A stretch of DNA of 64,000 bases from UBA6821 sp044236545 (lineage in GTDB: Bacteria > Verrucomicrobiota > Verrucomicrobiia > Chthoniobacterales > UBA6821), in NCBI GenBank assembly GCA_044236545.1, contig JBIIGI010000004.1, forward strand, positions 8,489 to 72,488, given 5' to 3'. The notes under the pieces were generated by a model. The model ran no database searches. It was not told where the DNA came from and saw only the letters and a list, made by a program, of their open reading frames with translations. This document shows, one piece after another, positions 8,194 to 16,475 of the stretch. Made by a program: the position numbers and the translations under genes. Positions within the stretch are counted from its first letter, which is position 1. Each line of letters opens with the position of its first letter.

Positions 8194-10068
8194 ATGCGCA
8201 CCCTCCGGCTCTTTCTCTACGGCATTCCGGCGGCGTTCCTTCTCCTGCTAGCGGCGGCATTCGTCAATGCCACCTATCTCTCGGTGGCCAAGAAGAACGA
8301 GATGTCCATCGGTACCTTGGGAGAGCCCTCCACCCTGAATCCTGTCCAGCAAGCCGACTCGGCCTCTTCACAGGTTGGCGGACTGATCTTCAACGGATTG
8401 ATCAAATACAATCAGGATCTTGAGATCGTGGGTGATCTGGCCATCAAGTGGGAGCTTTCGCAGGAGACGACGTTTCAATTCGCCACGGAGGAAGAGGCAG
8501 AAAGGGCAAACATGGCATTGGAACGTTGCCGGTTCATGCCCCTTGAGAGAATCTTGAAGGGGAAGTTGTTGACGCTGGTTCTTGAAGAGCCCGGTCTTAA
8601 GGAATCGGATGATCTGAATCGGATCCTGAATGATAAGGGCCTTCACCCGCTCCCCTTCCCCGCCTTGGCACCCGGCGGCAAGGAACGTCCCTTCAAGGCC
8701 GAGCCGATCATCCGATTCACCCTGCGAGACGGTGTGCGCTGGCATGACGGAGCCCCCTTCACCTCGTCCGATGTCGCCTTCACCTGCAAGGCGATCATGG
8801 ATGAGAAGGTTGCCTCCCCTCGCCGCTCCGACTTCGAGCTTGTCTCCTCCGTGGAGACACCCGATCCGCGCACCGTCGTCGTCCGCTATAAGAAACCCTT
8901 TTCCCCCGCGCTCCTCAGCTGGATGGGGGCGATCCTCCCGGAGCATCTCCTCGGCAAACTCGATCCCTCCAGATGGCCCGAGTCGTATAATCGGAAACCG
9001 ATCGGCACGGGTCCCTTCAAGTTCAGCTCCTGGAAGACGAACGAGTTCATCCGGTTGGTCAAAAACCCCGACTATTTCCTCGGCTCACCGTGGCTTGATT
9101 CCGTCGTCTTCCGCGTCCTGCCGGATCCCCTAACCCTCCAACTGGCCTTCCAGACCAAGCAGGTCGATTTTTGGAATGTCAGTCCTTGGGCCGTGAAAGG
9201 TTTGGAGAAAGACCCTCGGTTCGATCTCTTCAGCGCCCCGGGCAACATGTACAACTACATCGGCTGGAATCTCCGCCGGCCCATGTTCCAGGACCTCAGT
9301 GTCAGGCAGGCTCTGGCCAAAGCCGTGAATGTCCCGCAGATGATCAAATACATCATCTATGGCCGTGGAGTTCAGTCGACCGGGCTCTTCACCCCCCAGG
9401 TCTGGTTCTTCGATCCCTCGATCAAACCCATCACCTACGATCCCGCGGCCGCCTGCAAGCTCCTAGATCAAGCAGGCTGGAAGGTCGGTCCGGACGGAAT
9501 CCGCGTGAAGGATGGGAAGCGGTTCACCTTCACACTGCTCGCCAACAACGGCAACGAGGTTCGACGCGATATCGCCACCCTCGTCCAGGATGACCTCAAG
9601 CAGATCGGCATCGAGGTGAAGGTGGAGATCTACGAGTGGGCCGTCCTGCTGAAGCGATTTGTCAGCAAGGGAGAGTTCGATGCCATCGTGCTCGGATGGG
9701 GGCTCGGCTATGACTTTGACCAGTACGCTATCTGGCACTCCAGCCAGACCCATCCGGAAGAACTGAACTTCATCGGCTACAACAACCCTGAAGCCGACCA
9801 TCTGCTGACCGATCTCCGCCAAGAATACGCACGTCCCGAGATCATCCGGCTCGCCGGGAAACTCCAGCAGACGATCTACGCCGACCAACCCTACCTCTTC
9901 CTCTTTGTCCCCGAGGGAACCGAGGTGATGTGGAAAGGCGCCTACCGACTCCGTCATCCAGGCCCGAAGCCCGGCGAATGGATCGACGAACCCGTACGGA
10001 TGACCAAGGCTGGATGGAGTTACGACATGGAGTGGTTTTATCGTCCGGAGTATCCGCCAAAACAATGA
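8194..10068 (+). CDS. peptide ABC transporter substrate-binding protein (DppA/OppA family)
   Basis: 624 residues with an N-terminal hydrophobic segment (residues about 5-28) but no lipobox Cys, so it is either secreted or anchored by an uncleaved helix. SBP_bac_5 features: GTLGEPSTLNPVQQADSASSQVGGLIFNGLIKYNQDLEIVGDLA, FTLRDGVRWHDGAPFTSSDV, GTGPFKF, and the C-terminal PYLFLFVP. Odd feature: between the usual A..WE and F.LRDGVRWHDG there are about 80 extra residues (positions about 88-170), making it longer than the typical 500-550. It heads an operon with two permeases and an ATPase; the ligand is presumably a peptide or similar compound. Confidence 0.93.
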   Translation: MRTLRLFLYGIPAAFLLLLAAAFVNATYLSVAKKNEMSIGTLGEPSTLNPVQQADSASSQVGGLIFNGLIKYNQDLEIVGDLAIKWELSQETTFQFATEEEAERANMALERCRFMPLERILKGKLLTLVLEEPGLKESDDLNRILNDKGLHPLPFPALAPGGKERPFKAEPIIRFTLRDGVRWHDGAPFTSSDVAFTCKAIMDEKVASPRRSDFELVSSVETPDPRTVVVRYKKPFSPALLSWMGAILPEHLLGKLDPSRWPESYNRKPIGTGPFKFSSWKTNEFIRLVKNPDYFLGSPWLDSVVFRVLPDPLTLQLAFQTKQVDFWNVSPWAVKGLEKDPRFDLFSAPGNMYNYIGWNLRRPMFQDLSVRQALAKAVNVPQMIKYIIYGRGVQSTGLFTPQVWFFDPSIKPITYDPAAACKLLDQAGWKVGPDGIRVKDGKRFTFTLLANNGNEVRRDIATLVQDDLKQIGIEVKVEIYEWAVLLKRFVSKGEFDAIVLGWGLGYDFDQYAIWHSSQTHPEELNFIGYNNPEADHLLTDLRQEYARPEIIRLAGKLQQTIYADQPYLFLFVPEGTEVMWKGAYRLRHPGPKPGEWIDEPVRMTKAGWSYDMEWFYRPEYPPKQ

Positions 10069-10070
10069 TG

Positions 10071-10186
10071 AAGGATGAATTATGAAAAATCTCAAAAGCT
10101 CTTTCCCTTCCCGGAGCAAGGCCGCAGTTCCTAATTGGACGCAGTCCTCTCTCCCTTTCATCATTCATCCTTCATAATTCATCCTT
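10071..10186. repeat. inverted-repeat element, family C, between dppA-like and dppB-like genes
   Basis: The left arm AAGGATGAATTATGAA (10071-10086) is the exact reverse complement of TTCATAATTCATCCTT at 10171-10186, with an 84-bp spacer. Similar words occur before the substrate-binding gene (8161-8183) and around the S23-type gene (12039-12063 and 12418-12448). As RNA it would form a stem-loop between the binding-protein and permease genes, where such structures often stabilise the upstream mRNA. That role is inference. Confidence 0.8.
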
Positions 10187-10193
10187 TCCCCCG

Positions 10194-11156
10194 GTGACCT
10201 CCTTCCTGATCCGCCGTCTTTCCCTGAGCGTGGTGCTGCTCTTCATCATCAGTATCATCAGCTTCTTCATCGTCACGATGACGCCGGGTAGTCCCTACCC
10301 GTGGGGCGAGCTCAACCCAAAGATCTCAGCCGAAGTGAAGGCCAACTTCCGCAAAAAGTTCCACCTCGACCGCCCCCTTCACGAGCAATACACGCTCATG
10401 ATGAAGGATCTCTTCACGGGAGATCTGCGCAGCATCAAGGATGACCGGCCCGTGATGGGAAAGATCATGGAGCGACTTCCGGCCACCCTCGCGCTCAATA
10501 TCACCGCGATCCTCATCTCACTCTCCTTCGGAACCCTGCTTGGCGTCTACGCCGCAAGGAACGCCGGAAAGTGGCAGGACATGGCCGGATCCTTCCTCGC
10601 CTTCCTCTTCATCGCCCTGCCTGGATTCTGGGTCTCTTATCTGCTGGCGATCGTGCTGGTGAAGGGTTTCGGCGTCCCGATTCTCGGCACCCACAGCTAC
10701 GGCATCGTCTTCCCCAACGACTTCGCCGCGGGACTCGACACTCTCTGGCACCTCCTGATCCCGGCCACGATTCTCGCCATCGGAGGAATCGCCTCCCAGT
10801 CGCGCTACCTCCGGGCCACGATGATCGGGACACTCCGCGAGGATTACATCCGGACCTCCCGGGCCAAGGGACTTGCCGAAGAGATAGTCCTCTACAAGCA
10901 TGCTCTCAGAAACTCCATCCGTCCGCTTGTCACCGGCATCGGGATGCTCCTTCCGGCGCTCATCAGTGGCTCCGTGATCATCGAGAGCATCTTCGCCTAC
11001 CCGGGCATGGGACGGCTTGGCTACGAGGCAGTGCTGGAACGTGACTACCCCACCTTGGTGGCGTTGAACTTTGTCGTGGCCGCCCTGGTGCTCCTCGGAA
11101 ACCTGGTCTCGGACCTTCTCTATGCGGCCGTCGATCCGCGCGTTCGCCTCGAATAG
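10194..11156 (+). CDS. peptide ABC transporter permease (DppB family)
   Basis: 320 residues from a GTG start (MTSFLIRRLSLSVVLLFIISIISFFIV). Six predicted membrane helices with the BPD_transp_1 loop near residues 210-240 (REDYIRTSRAKGLAEEIVLYKHALRNSIRPLVTG, the EAA motif that contacts the ATPase). It belongs with the binding protein upstream and the second permease 1 bp downstream. Confidence 0.95.
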   Translation: MTSFLIRRLSLSVVLLFIISIISFFIVTMTPGSPYPWGELNPKISAEVKANFRKKFHLDRPLHEQYTLMMKDLFTGDLRSIKDDRPVMGKIMERLPATLALNITAILISLSFGTLLGVYAARNAGKWQDMAGSFLAFLFIALPGFWVSYLLAIVLVKGFGVPILGTHSYGIVFPNDFAAGLDTLWHLLIPATILAIGGIASQSRYLRATMIGTLREDYIRTSRAKGLAEEIVLYKHALRNSIRPLVTGIGMLLPALISGSVIIESIFAYPGMGRLGYEAVLERDYPTLVALNFVVAALVLLGNLVSDLLYAAVDPRVRLE

Positions 11157-11157
11157 C

Positions 11158-12036
11158 ATGAACTCCGGACCCGCCACTGTTTCCGAAACACCCACGGGAA
11201 GGATCCTGCGCCGCTTCCGCGCCGATCCCCTCGCCCGGATCTCGGTCGTGATCATCGTTCTCTTCGCCCTGCTGGCAGGGGGGACTGCCCTTCTCTCGGC
11301 CTTCGATCATCACTGGCCCTGCGATCCCAATGTCACCAACCTCGAGCTGAAACTCCTCCCCCCCTCGGTCCAGCACTGGCTTGGAACCGATAATCTCGGC
11401 CGCGATGTCCTCTCGCGAATGCTCCACGGCGCCTCGATCTCACTGAGCGTGGGGCTGATCGCCGTCTTTGTCTCGCTTGCCATCGGCATGGTGGTGGGAG
11501 CCGTTGCCGGTTATTTCGGCGGCCTCACCGACCAGATCCTGATGCGCTCGGTCGATGCCCTGCTCTGCTTCCCGACCTTCTTCCTCATCCTGACCGCCGT
11601 GGCACTCCTCGGCCCCAGCCTGCTGAATATCGTCGTCGTGATCGGCTTCGTGAGTTGGACGGGGACGGCTCGACTGGTGCGAGGGGAGTTCCTGACTCTC
11701 CGCGAGACGGAATACGTCAAGGGAGCCCTGATCCTTGGGCAGAACGCCCGGAGAATCATCACACGCCATATCCTGCCGAATGCCGCCGCACCGATCTTCG
11801 TGACCGCAGTGCTTGGCATCCCCGACGCGATCCTCTCGGAGGCGGGCCTCAGCTTCCTCGGGTTCGGTGTCCAGCCTCCCCAAGCGACTTGGGGAAACAT
11901 CATCGCCGACGGAAAGACCTACCTTCTCGACGCCTGGTGGCTGATCCTCTTTCCCGGACTCGCCATCTTCATCGCCTCGCTGTCATTCTACCTTGCGGGG
12001 GATGCCCTGAGGGAGGCGGCGGAAAGCAGGGGCTGA
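11158..12036 (+). CDS. peptide ABC transporter permease (DppC family)
   Basis: 292 residues from the ATG at 11158, one base after the preceding stop. An N-terminal helix (ISVVIIVLFALLAGGTALL) is followed by the conserved HWLGTDNLGRDVLSRMLHGASISLSVG segment of DppC/OppC proteins and the EAA loop (ETEYVKGALILGQNARRIITRHILPNAAAPI). It forms the heterodimeric channel with the DppB-like subunit. An upstream in-frame extension overlaps dppB and is not family-like. Confidence 0.95.
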   Translation: MNSGPATVSETPTGRILRRFRADPLARISVVIIVLFALLAGGTALLSAFDHHWPCDPNVTNLELKLLPPSVQHWLGTDNLGRDVLSRMLHGASISLSVGLIAVFVSLAIGMVVGAVAGYFGGLTDQILMRSVDALLCFPTFFLILTAVALLGPSLLNIVVVIGFVSWTGTARLVRGEFLTLRETEYVKGALILGQNARRIITRHILPNAAAPIFVTAVLGIPDAILSEAGLSFLGFGVQPPQATWGNIIADGKTYLLDAWWLILFPGLAIFIASLSFYLAGDALREAAESRG

Positions 12037-12038
12037 TG

Positions 12039-12448
12039 ATGAAGGATGAATGATGAGGGATGAAAAGACACCCCCGGTTGAGCTTTCCGCAAGGACGAAG
12101 GAATTCGCCCTTCGGGTGATCAGGCTTTTCTGTTCCCTTCCCAAGAACACCCAGGCCCAAGTATTGGGAAAGCAGGCTCATAGATCAGGAACATCCGTTG
12201 GAGCAAATTACCGCGAAGCCAAACGTTCCAGGTCCAAGCCAGAGTTCATCTCCATCATCGGAGTTTGTATCAAGGAATTGGATGAAACCGCCTACTGGCT
12301 CGAGTTGCTGATTGAATCAGATATCGTCTCCTCTCAGAAATTGAAGGATCTTTATCAAGAGTGAGATCAACTCATCGCCATCCTCACGACCATTTCCAAG
12401 AAGACCAAGGCCTCCGCCATTCATACTTCATAATTCATCCCTCATATT
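12039..12448. repeat. family C repeat arms flanking the S23-type gene
   Basis: ATGAAGGATGAATGATGAGGGATGA (in part 12039-12063) on the left, and TTCATAATTCATCCCTCAT within 12428-12447 on the right, are imperfect inverted copies of the arms seen at 10071-10186. They bracket the four-helix-bundle gene inside the transporter operon. This is consistent with the gene having arrived together with, or between, repeat copies. Confidence 0.6.
12050..12433 (+). pseudogene. four helix bundle (S23 / 23S rRNA intervening-sequence) protein with in-frame TGA
   Basis: From the ATG at 12050 the frame encodes 104 residues of the four-helix-bundle family (FALRVIRLFCSLPKNTQAQVLGKQAHRSGTSVGANYREAKRSRSKPEFISIIGVCIKELDETAYWLELL) and meets TGA at 12362-12364. 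The same frame continues past it with DQLIAILTTISKKTKASAIHTS and stops at TAA 12431-12433. That continuation is what I expect for the missing last helix (..ANELIAIL..IKKAK type). The gene therefore looks cut by one nonsense codon. Family proteins form helical pentamers of uncertain function and were first found in 23S rRNA insertions. Its position splits a transporter operon, and it starts within a repeat arm. Confidence 0.75.
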
Positions 12449-12479
12449 TTCTCAATCCTTCTGCATTTTGCCTTTTCCC

Positions 12480-13310
12480 ATGCTCTCCATCCGCAACCTT
12501 AAAATCGCTTTCCGCTCGGGCGACACCGTCACTCCTGCTCTTCGGGGAGTTTCCTTGGAACTTGGCAAGGGCGAGACGCTTGCGATCGTGGGCGAAAGCG
12601 GTAGCGGAAAGAGCGTGACCGCCCTCGCCATCACGCGCCTACTCCCCTCGCCTCCCGCCATTTACCAAGGCGGTGAGATCATCTTTGAGGGAAAGGATCT
12701 CCTGACCGCCTCCGACACCGAACTGCGCCTGGTACGCGGAGGCAGGATCGCCTACGTCTTTCAGGAGCCATCCACCTCGCTGAATCCCGTCTACTCGATC
12801 CGCAGCCAGATCGCCGAGATGATCAGCCTGCACCGCCCCGATGTGAGCGACATCGATGCCGAGATCATCCGTTGGCTCGATGCGGTCGGGATCGTCGACC
12901 CGGCTTCGAGGCTCCACGACTATCCCCATCAACTCAGCGGCGGCATGCAGCAGCGCGTCATGATCGCCATGGCTCTCTCGGCCCGCCCCGATCTGCTCAT
13001 TGCGGACGAACCGACCACGGCCCTCGATGTCACGATCCAGAAGCAGATTCTCGACAAGCTTAGGGAACTCCAGCGCGATCTCGGCATGGCCGTTATTCTG
13101 ATCACCCACAACTTCGCCATCATCCGCGGCCTGGCCCGCCATGTGGCCGTCATGTACCGCGGCGAAGTCGTCGAATACGGAGAGACTGATCAGGTGCTCC
13201 GCAATCCCCAACATCCCTACACACGGGCGCTCATCGCCTGCATTCCGCGTCTCGGGGACCGTCGCAGGAGGCTCCCCACCATCATCGAACAGAACGGACC
13301 CAGACCATGA
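12480..13310 (+). CDS. peptide ABC transporter ATP-binding protein (DppD/OppD family)
   Basis: 276 residues from the ATG at 12480; a TTG four codons upstream is also open. Walker A GESGSGKS, Q-loop VFQEPSTSLNP, signature LSGGMQQR, Walker B LLIADEPTTALD and switch ITHNF are all intact. The C-terminal region has the oligopeptide-type HPYTRALIACIPRL. Normally two ATPases (D and F) accompany such a transporter. Only one is present here, and the next gene is a DUF202 membrane protein, so either it homodimerises or the partner is elsewhere. Confidence 0.95.
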   Translation: MLSIRNLKIAFRSGDTVTPALRGVSLELGKGETLAIVGESGSGKSVTALAITRLLPSPPAIYQGGEIIFEGKDLLTASDTELRLVRGGRIAYVFQEPSTSLNPVYSIRSQIAEMISLHRPDVSDIDAEIIRWLDAVGIVDPASRLHDYPHQLSGGMQQRVMIAMALSARPDLLIADEPTTALDVTIQKQILDKLRELQRDLGMAVILITHNFAIIRGLARHVAVMYRGEVVEYGETDQVLRNPQHPYTRALIACIPRLGDRRRRLPTIIEQNGPRP

Positions 13311-13678
13311 TCAGCCGCTACAACGATCTCGCCGCCAACGAACGGACCTACCTTGCTTGGATCAGGACTTCCCTTGCCCTGATCGCCTTCGGGTTTCTGC
13401 TCGAACGTTTTGACCTCGTGGTGAGGGCCTTTGCAAAATCAATGACGGACGGGAGACTGCAGATGACCTCGCCACTCGGCAGGGAAGCGGGCATTGTCCT
13501 TGTCGCATTCGGCCTCATCCTCATGCTCCTCTCCACGTGGCGCTTCACCGTCACCACCCGCCTGATCCGCAGCGCGAAGGAAGAAGTCTACGGCTTCCGC
13601 GGAGTCCTGCTCACGGGTGGAATCTTCATCCTGCTTGCGATCTTCGTCCTGCTCTACGTCACCCGGTTCCTTTTTTGA
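13307..13678 (+). CDS. DUF202 (YidH-type) membrane protein
   Basis: 123 residues, overlapping the ATPase stop by 4 bp (ATGA). The N-terminal NDLAANERTYLAWIRTSLALIAFGFLLERF is the DUF202 hallmark, followed by two further helices (EAGIVLVAFGLILMLLSTWRF and GVLLTGGIFILLAIFVLLYVTRFLF). It is a small inner-membrane protein of unknown role. The tight overlap suggests co-translation with the transporter ATPase, but no functional tie is established. Confidence 0.9.
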   Translation: MISRYNDLAANERTYLAWIRTSLALIAFGFLLERFDLVVRAFAKSMTDGRLQMTSPLGREAGIVLVAFGLILMLLSTWRFTVTTRLIRSAKEEVYGFRGVLLTGGIFILLAIFVLLYVTRFLF

Positions 13679-13852
13679 GGCTGCGGCCCCGGAACTCAAA
13701 ATGGCGAAAGGTTTTTTATCCGCGTACGGGTTAGCGCGGACCTTCTGCTATTCCTCCGGAAAGCAAGACGAGCGAGCGCGCCAGGGATTTTGAGCACGAC
13801 GCCTTCACCTCCTCTCTTTCCAAAGCGGATACAACCAGATTAGGATTAGTGG

Positions 13853-14602
13853 ATGCACAAACTTGTCCTCATCCGTCATGGTGAAAGCACTTGGAACCGT
13901 GAAAACCGTTTCACTGGATGGACCGATGTCGATCTGAACGAAAAAGGGCTGGGAGAGGCCGGGGCCGCGGGGGAACTTCTCAAGAAAGAGGGTTACTCCT
14001 TTGACCGAGCCTACGTCTCCGTTCTCAAGCGCGCCCTCCGCACTCTTTGGATGATCCTCGACGAACTCGACGAACTCTGGATTCCGGTCGAGCGCTCATG
14101 GCGACTCAACGAGCGCCACTATGGCTCCCTTCAGGGACTGAACAAGGCCGAGACCGCCGCCAAGTTCGGGGAGGAGCAGGTGCTGGTCTGGCGACGCAGC
14201 TATGACATACCCCCGCCACCCCTCGAAAAAAGCGACGATCGCTGGCCCGGACACGATGCCCGCTACAGGAATGTGCCCCAATCCGACCTCCCCCTCACCG
14301 AATGCCTGAAGGACACGGTGGAACGCGTCCTCCCCTACTGGCACGATGAGATCGCCCCTGCCGTGAAGCGCGGAGAGAAGGTTCTCGTGGCGGCTCATGG
14401 CAACACGCTCCGCGCCCTGGTGAAATATTTCGACAACCTGAGCGAGGAGGAAGTCCTTGCCCTCAATATCCCGACGGGCGTCCCGCTCGTCTATGAACTC
14501 GACGATGATCTCAAGCCGATCCGTCACTATTACCTGGGCGATCAGGAGGCCATCGCCGCCGCAATGGCCGCCGTCGCCTCGCAGGGAAAGGCCAAACATT
14601 AA
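13853..14602 (+). CDS. gpmA: 2,3-bisphosphoglycerate-dependent phosphoglycerate mutase
   Basis: 249 residues. LIRHGESTWNRENRFTGWTDVDLNEKG carries the phospho-accepting His9. ERSWRLNERHYGSLQGLNKAETAAKFGEEQV is the substrate-binding region, and VAAHGNTLRALVKYF holds the second active-site His. It interconverts 3- and 2-phosphoglycerate in glycolysis. It lies after a 174-bp gap from the DUF202 gene and just before pepF on the same strand. Confidence 0.97.
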   Translation: MHKLVLIRHGESTWNRENRFTGWTDVDLNEKGLGEAGAAGELLKKEGYSFDRAYVSVLKRALRTLWMILDELDELWIPVERSWRLNERHYGSLQGLNKAETAAKFGEEQVLVWRRSYDIPPPPLEKSDDRWPGHDARYRNVPQSDLPLTECLKDTVERVLPYWHDEIAPAVKRGEKVLVAAHGNTLRALVKYFDNLSEEEVLALNIPTGVPLVYELDDDLKPIRHYYLGDQEAIAAAMAAVASQGKAKH

Positions 14603-14636
14603 GTCCTCCATGAGGGTTTCCCTCCCCCACCCCGGG

Positions 14637-16475
14637 ATGAAGACGCCCCCTCTCATCGCCGATCTCTCCGGGGATGCGACGCCCACGACCTTGAAAACAC
14701 GTTCCCAGGTCGCGGTTGCCGACACGTGGGATCTCGCGCCGCTTTTTCCGGATGACGCCGCTTGGGAGGCAGAGTTCACCTCACTCTCCATCCGCTACGG
14801 CGAAGTCGCCGCTTACCGGGGAACCCTTGGACGGAGCGCCGCCGATCTCCTGGCCCTCCTTGAGTTCGAGAAATCGCTCGACCGCTCCAGCGAACGCCTG
14901 GCCCAGTATGCCGGACTGCGTCTTTCCGAAGATAGTTCGCGATCAGACTCACTTGACCGCGACGGACGACTCTCCTCGCTCTGCGCCAAAATCGGGGAGG
15001 CCTGCTCATGGGTCGCGCCGGAGATCCAGGGCATCCCGGACGAAACCTTCGACTCCTTTCTGATTGATCCCCTGCTGTCGGAATGGGTGATCCCGCTGGC
15101 CCGCCTGCGTCGGCTCAAGCCGCATATCCTCGGCAACAAGGAGGAACGCCTGCTCTCCCTAGCCATGCCGGCCATCTCTGGTCATCATGAGACCTTTTCC
15201 CAACTCACCAATGTCGACATGAGCTTCGGCATGGTCAGGGATGAACTCGGACGCGAGATCGAGCTGACCCAGAGCAGTTTTTCCTCCCTGCTCCAACGCC
15301 CCGACCGCGCCGTGCGCAAGGCGGCCTTCGACGGATTCTACGCCGAGTTTTCGGCCCACCGCTACACCCTGGCCAGTTCTCTGGCCAGTTCCGTGAAGGC
15401 CGACGTCTTCCTGGCACGTGCCCGGAATTACCCCTCGGCGCTGGAGGCATCCCTCTTTGCCGACAATGTTCCGGTCGGCGTCTACGATAACCTGATCACC
15501 GCGGTCCGCGCCCGCCTCCCCTCACTCCACCGCTACTACGCCCTCCGTCAGCGTGTCTTCAATCTGACAGACCTTCATATCTACGATACCTATGCTCCGT
15601 TGGTGGGGGCGGTTCAAAGCGACGTCCCCTTTGACGAGGCCGTGGAAAAAGTCCTCGCCTCCCTGCGACCCCTCGGCGAGGAGTACACGGAGACCCTTGC
15701 CAAAGGTCTCCGATCGGAGCGCTGGTGCGACCGCTACGAGAACAAGGGAAAGCGCAGCGGCGCATTCTCCTATGGAACCTACGAGGGTCCTCCGTACATC
15801 CTGATGAACTACAAGGCGGATGTCTTCTCGGACATCTACACCCTTGCGCACGAGGCCGGTCACTCGATGCACACCTGGTATTCGCGCCGGACGCAGAACT
15901 TCCAGAACTACCACTACCCTATCTTCCTGGCCGAGGTGGCCTCCACATTCAACGAGATCCTGCTCACCGAGCATCTCCTGGCCGGGACCACGGACCGCGC
16001 GATGCGGGCCTACCTGATCAACCGGCAGATCGACGACCTCCGCGGCACCCTCTTCCGGCAGACCATGTTCGCCGAGTTTGAGAAGGGAATCCACGCCGAC
16101 GAGGAATCGGGGGCGGCCCTCACGCTCGAAAGCTTCCGCAGGAACTACCGGGGACTGCTCGACACCTACTTCGGACCCGGTGTGGTCATCGATGCGGAAC
16201 TGGAACTGGAATGCCTGCGCATCCCTCATTTCTACAGCGCCTTCTATGTCTACAAGTACGCCACCGGGATCTCGGCGGCCATCACGCTGGCCGATCAGGT
16301 GCTTGCAAGCGGGGAAACCGGACGCTACTTCGGCTTCCTGAAGAGCGGCGGAAGCAGGTTCCCGATCGATACCCTGGCCGAGGCCGGCGTCGACATGTGC
16401 TCACCGGAACCCGTCGAAGCGGCCCTCGCTCTCTTTTCGCGCAGGGTCGCGGAACTGGAGGAACTTCTTTCCTGA
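14637..16475 (+). CDS. pepF: oligoendopeptidase F (M3 family metallopeptidase)
   Basis: 612 residues from the ATG at 14637. Zinc motif HEAGH at residues 405-409 (TLAHEAGHSMHTWYSRR) with the downstream ligand region FLAEVASTFNEILLTEHLL. The N-terminal DTWDLAPLFPDDAAWEAEF is typical of PepF. It degrades short peptides in the cytosol, which fits with the peptide importer upstream. A second ATG at 14610 would add nine residues. Its stop overlaps the next start by one base (TGATG). Confidence 0.94.
   Translation: MKTPPLIADLSGDATPTTLKTRSQVAVADTWDLAPLFPDDAAWEAEFTSLSIRYGEVAAYRGTLGRSAADLLALLEFEKSLDRSSERLAQYAGLRLSEDSSRSDSLDRDGRLSSLCAKIGEACSWVAPEIQGIPDETFDSFLIDPLLSEWVIPLARLRRLKPHILGNKEERLLSLAMPAISGHHETFSQLTNVDMSFGMVRDELGREIELTQSSFSSLLQRPDRAVRKAAFDGFYAEFSAHRYTLASSLASSVKADVFLARARNYPSALEASLFADNVPVGVYDNLITAVRARLPSLHRYYALRQRVFNLTDLHIYDTYAPLVGAVQSDVPFDEAVEKVLASLRPLGEEYTETLAKGLRSERWCDRYENKGKRSGAFSYGTYEGPPYILMNYKADVFSDIYTLAHEAGHSMHTWYSRRTQNFQNYHYPIFLAEVASTFNEILLTEHLLAGTTDRAMRAYLINRQIDDLRGTLFRQTMFAEFEKGIHADEESGAALTLESFRRNYRGLLDTYFGPGVVIDAELELECLRIPHFYSAFYVYKYATGISAAITLADQVLASGETGRYFGFLKSGGSRFPIDTLAEAGVDMCSPEPVEAALALFSRRVAELEELLS

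Noticed and set aside
13679..13852. Weak stem-loop TCCGCG...CGCGGA before gpmA as a terminator
   Set aside because: The stem is only six base pairs with a ten-base loop and no T-run follows.
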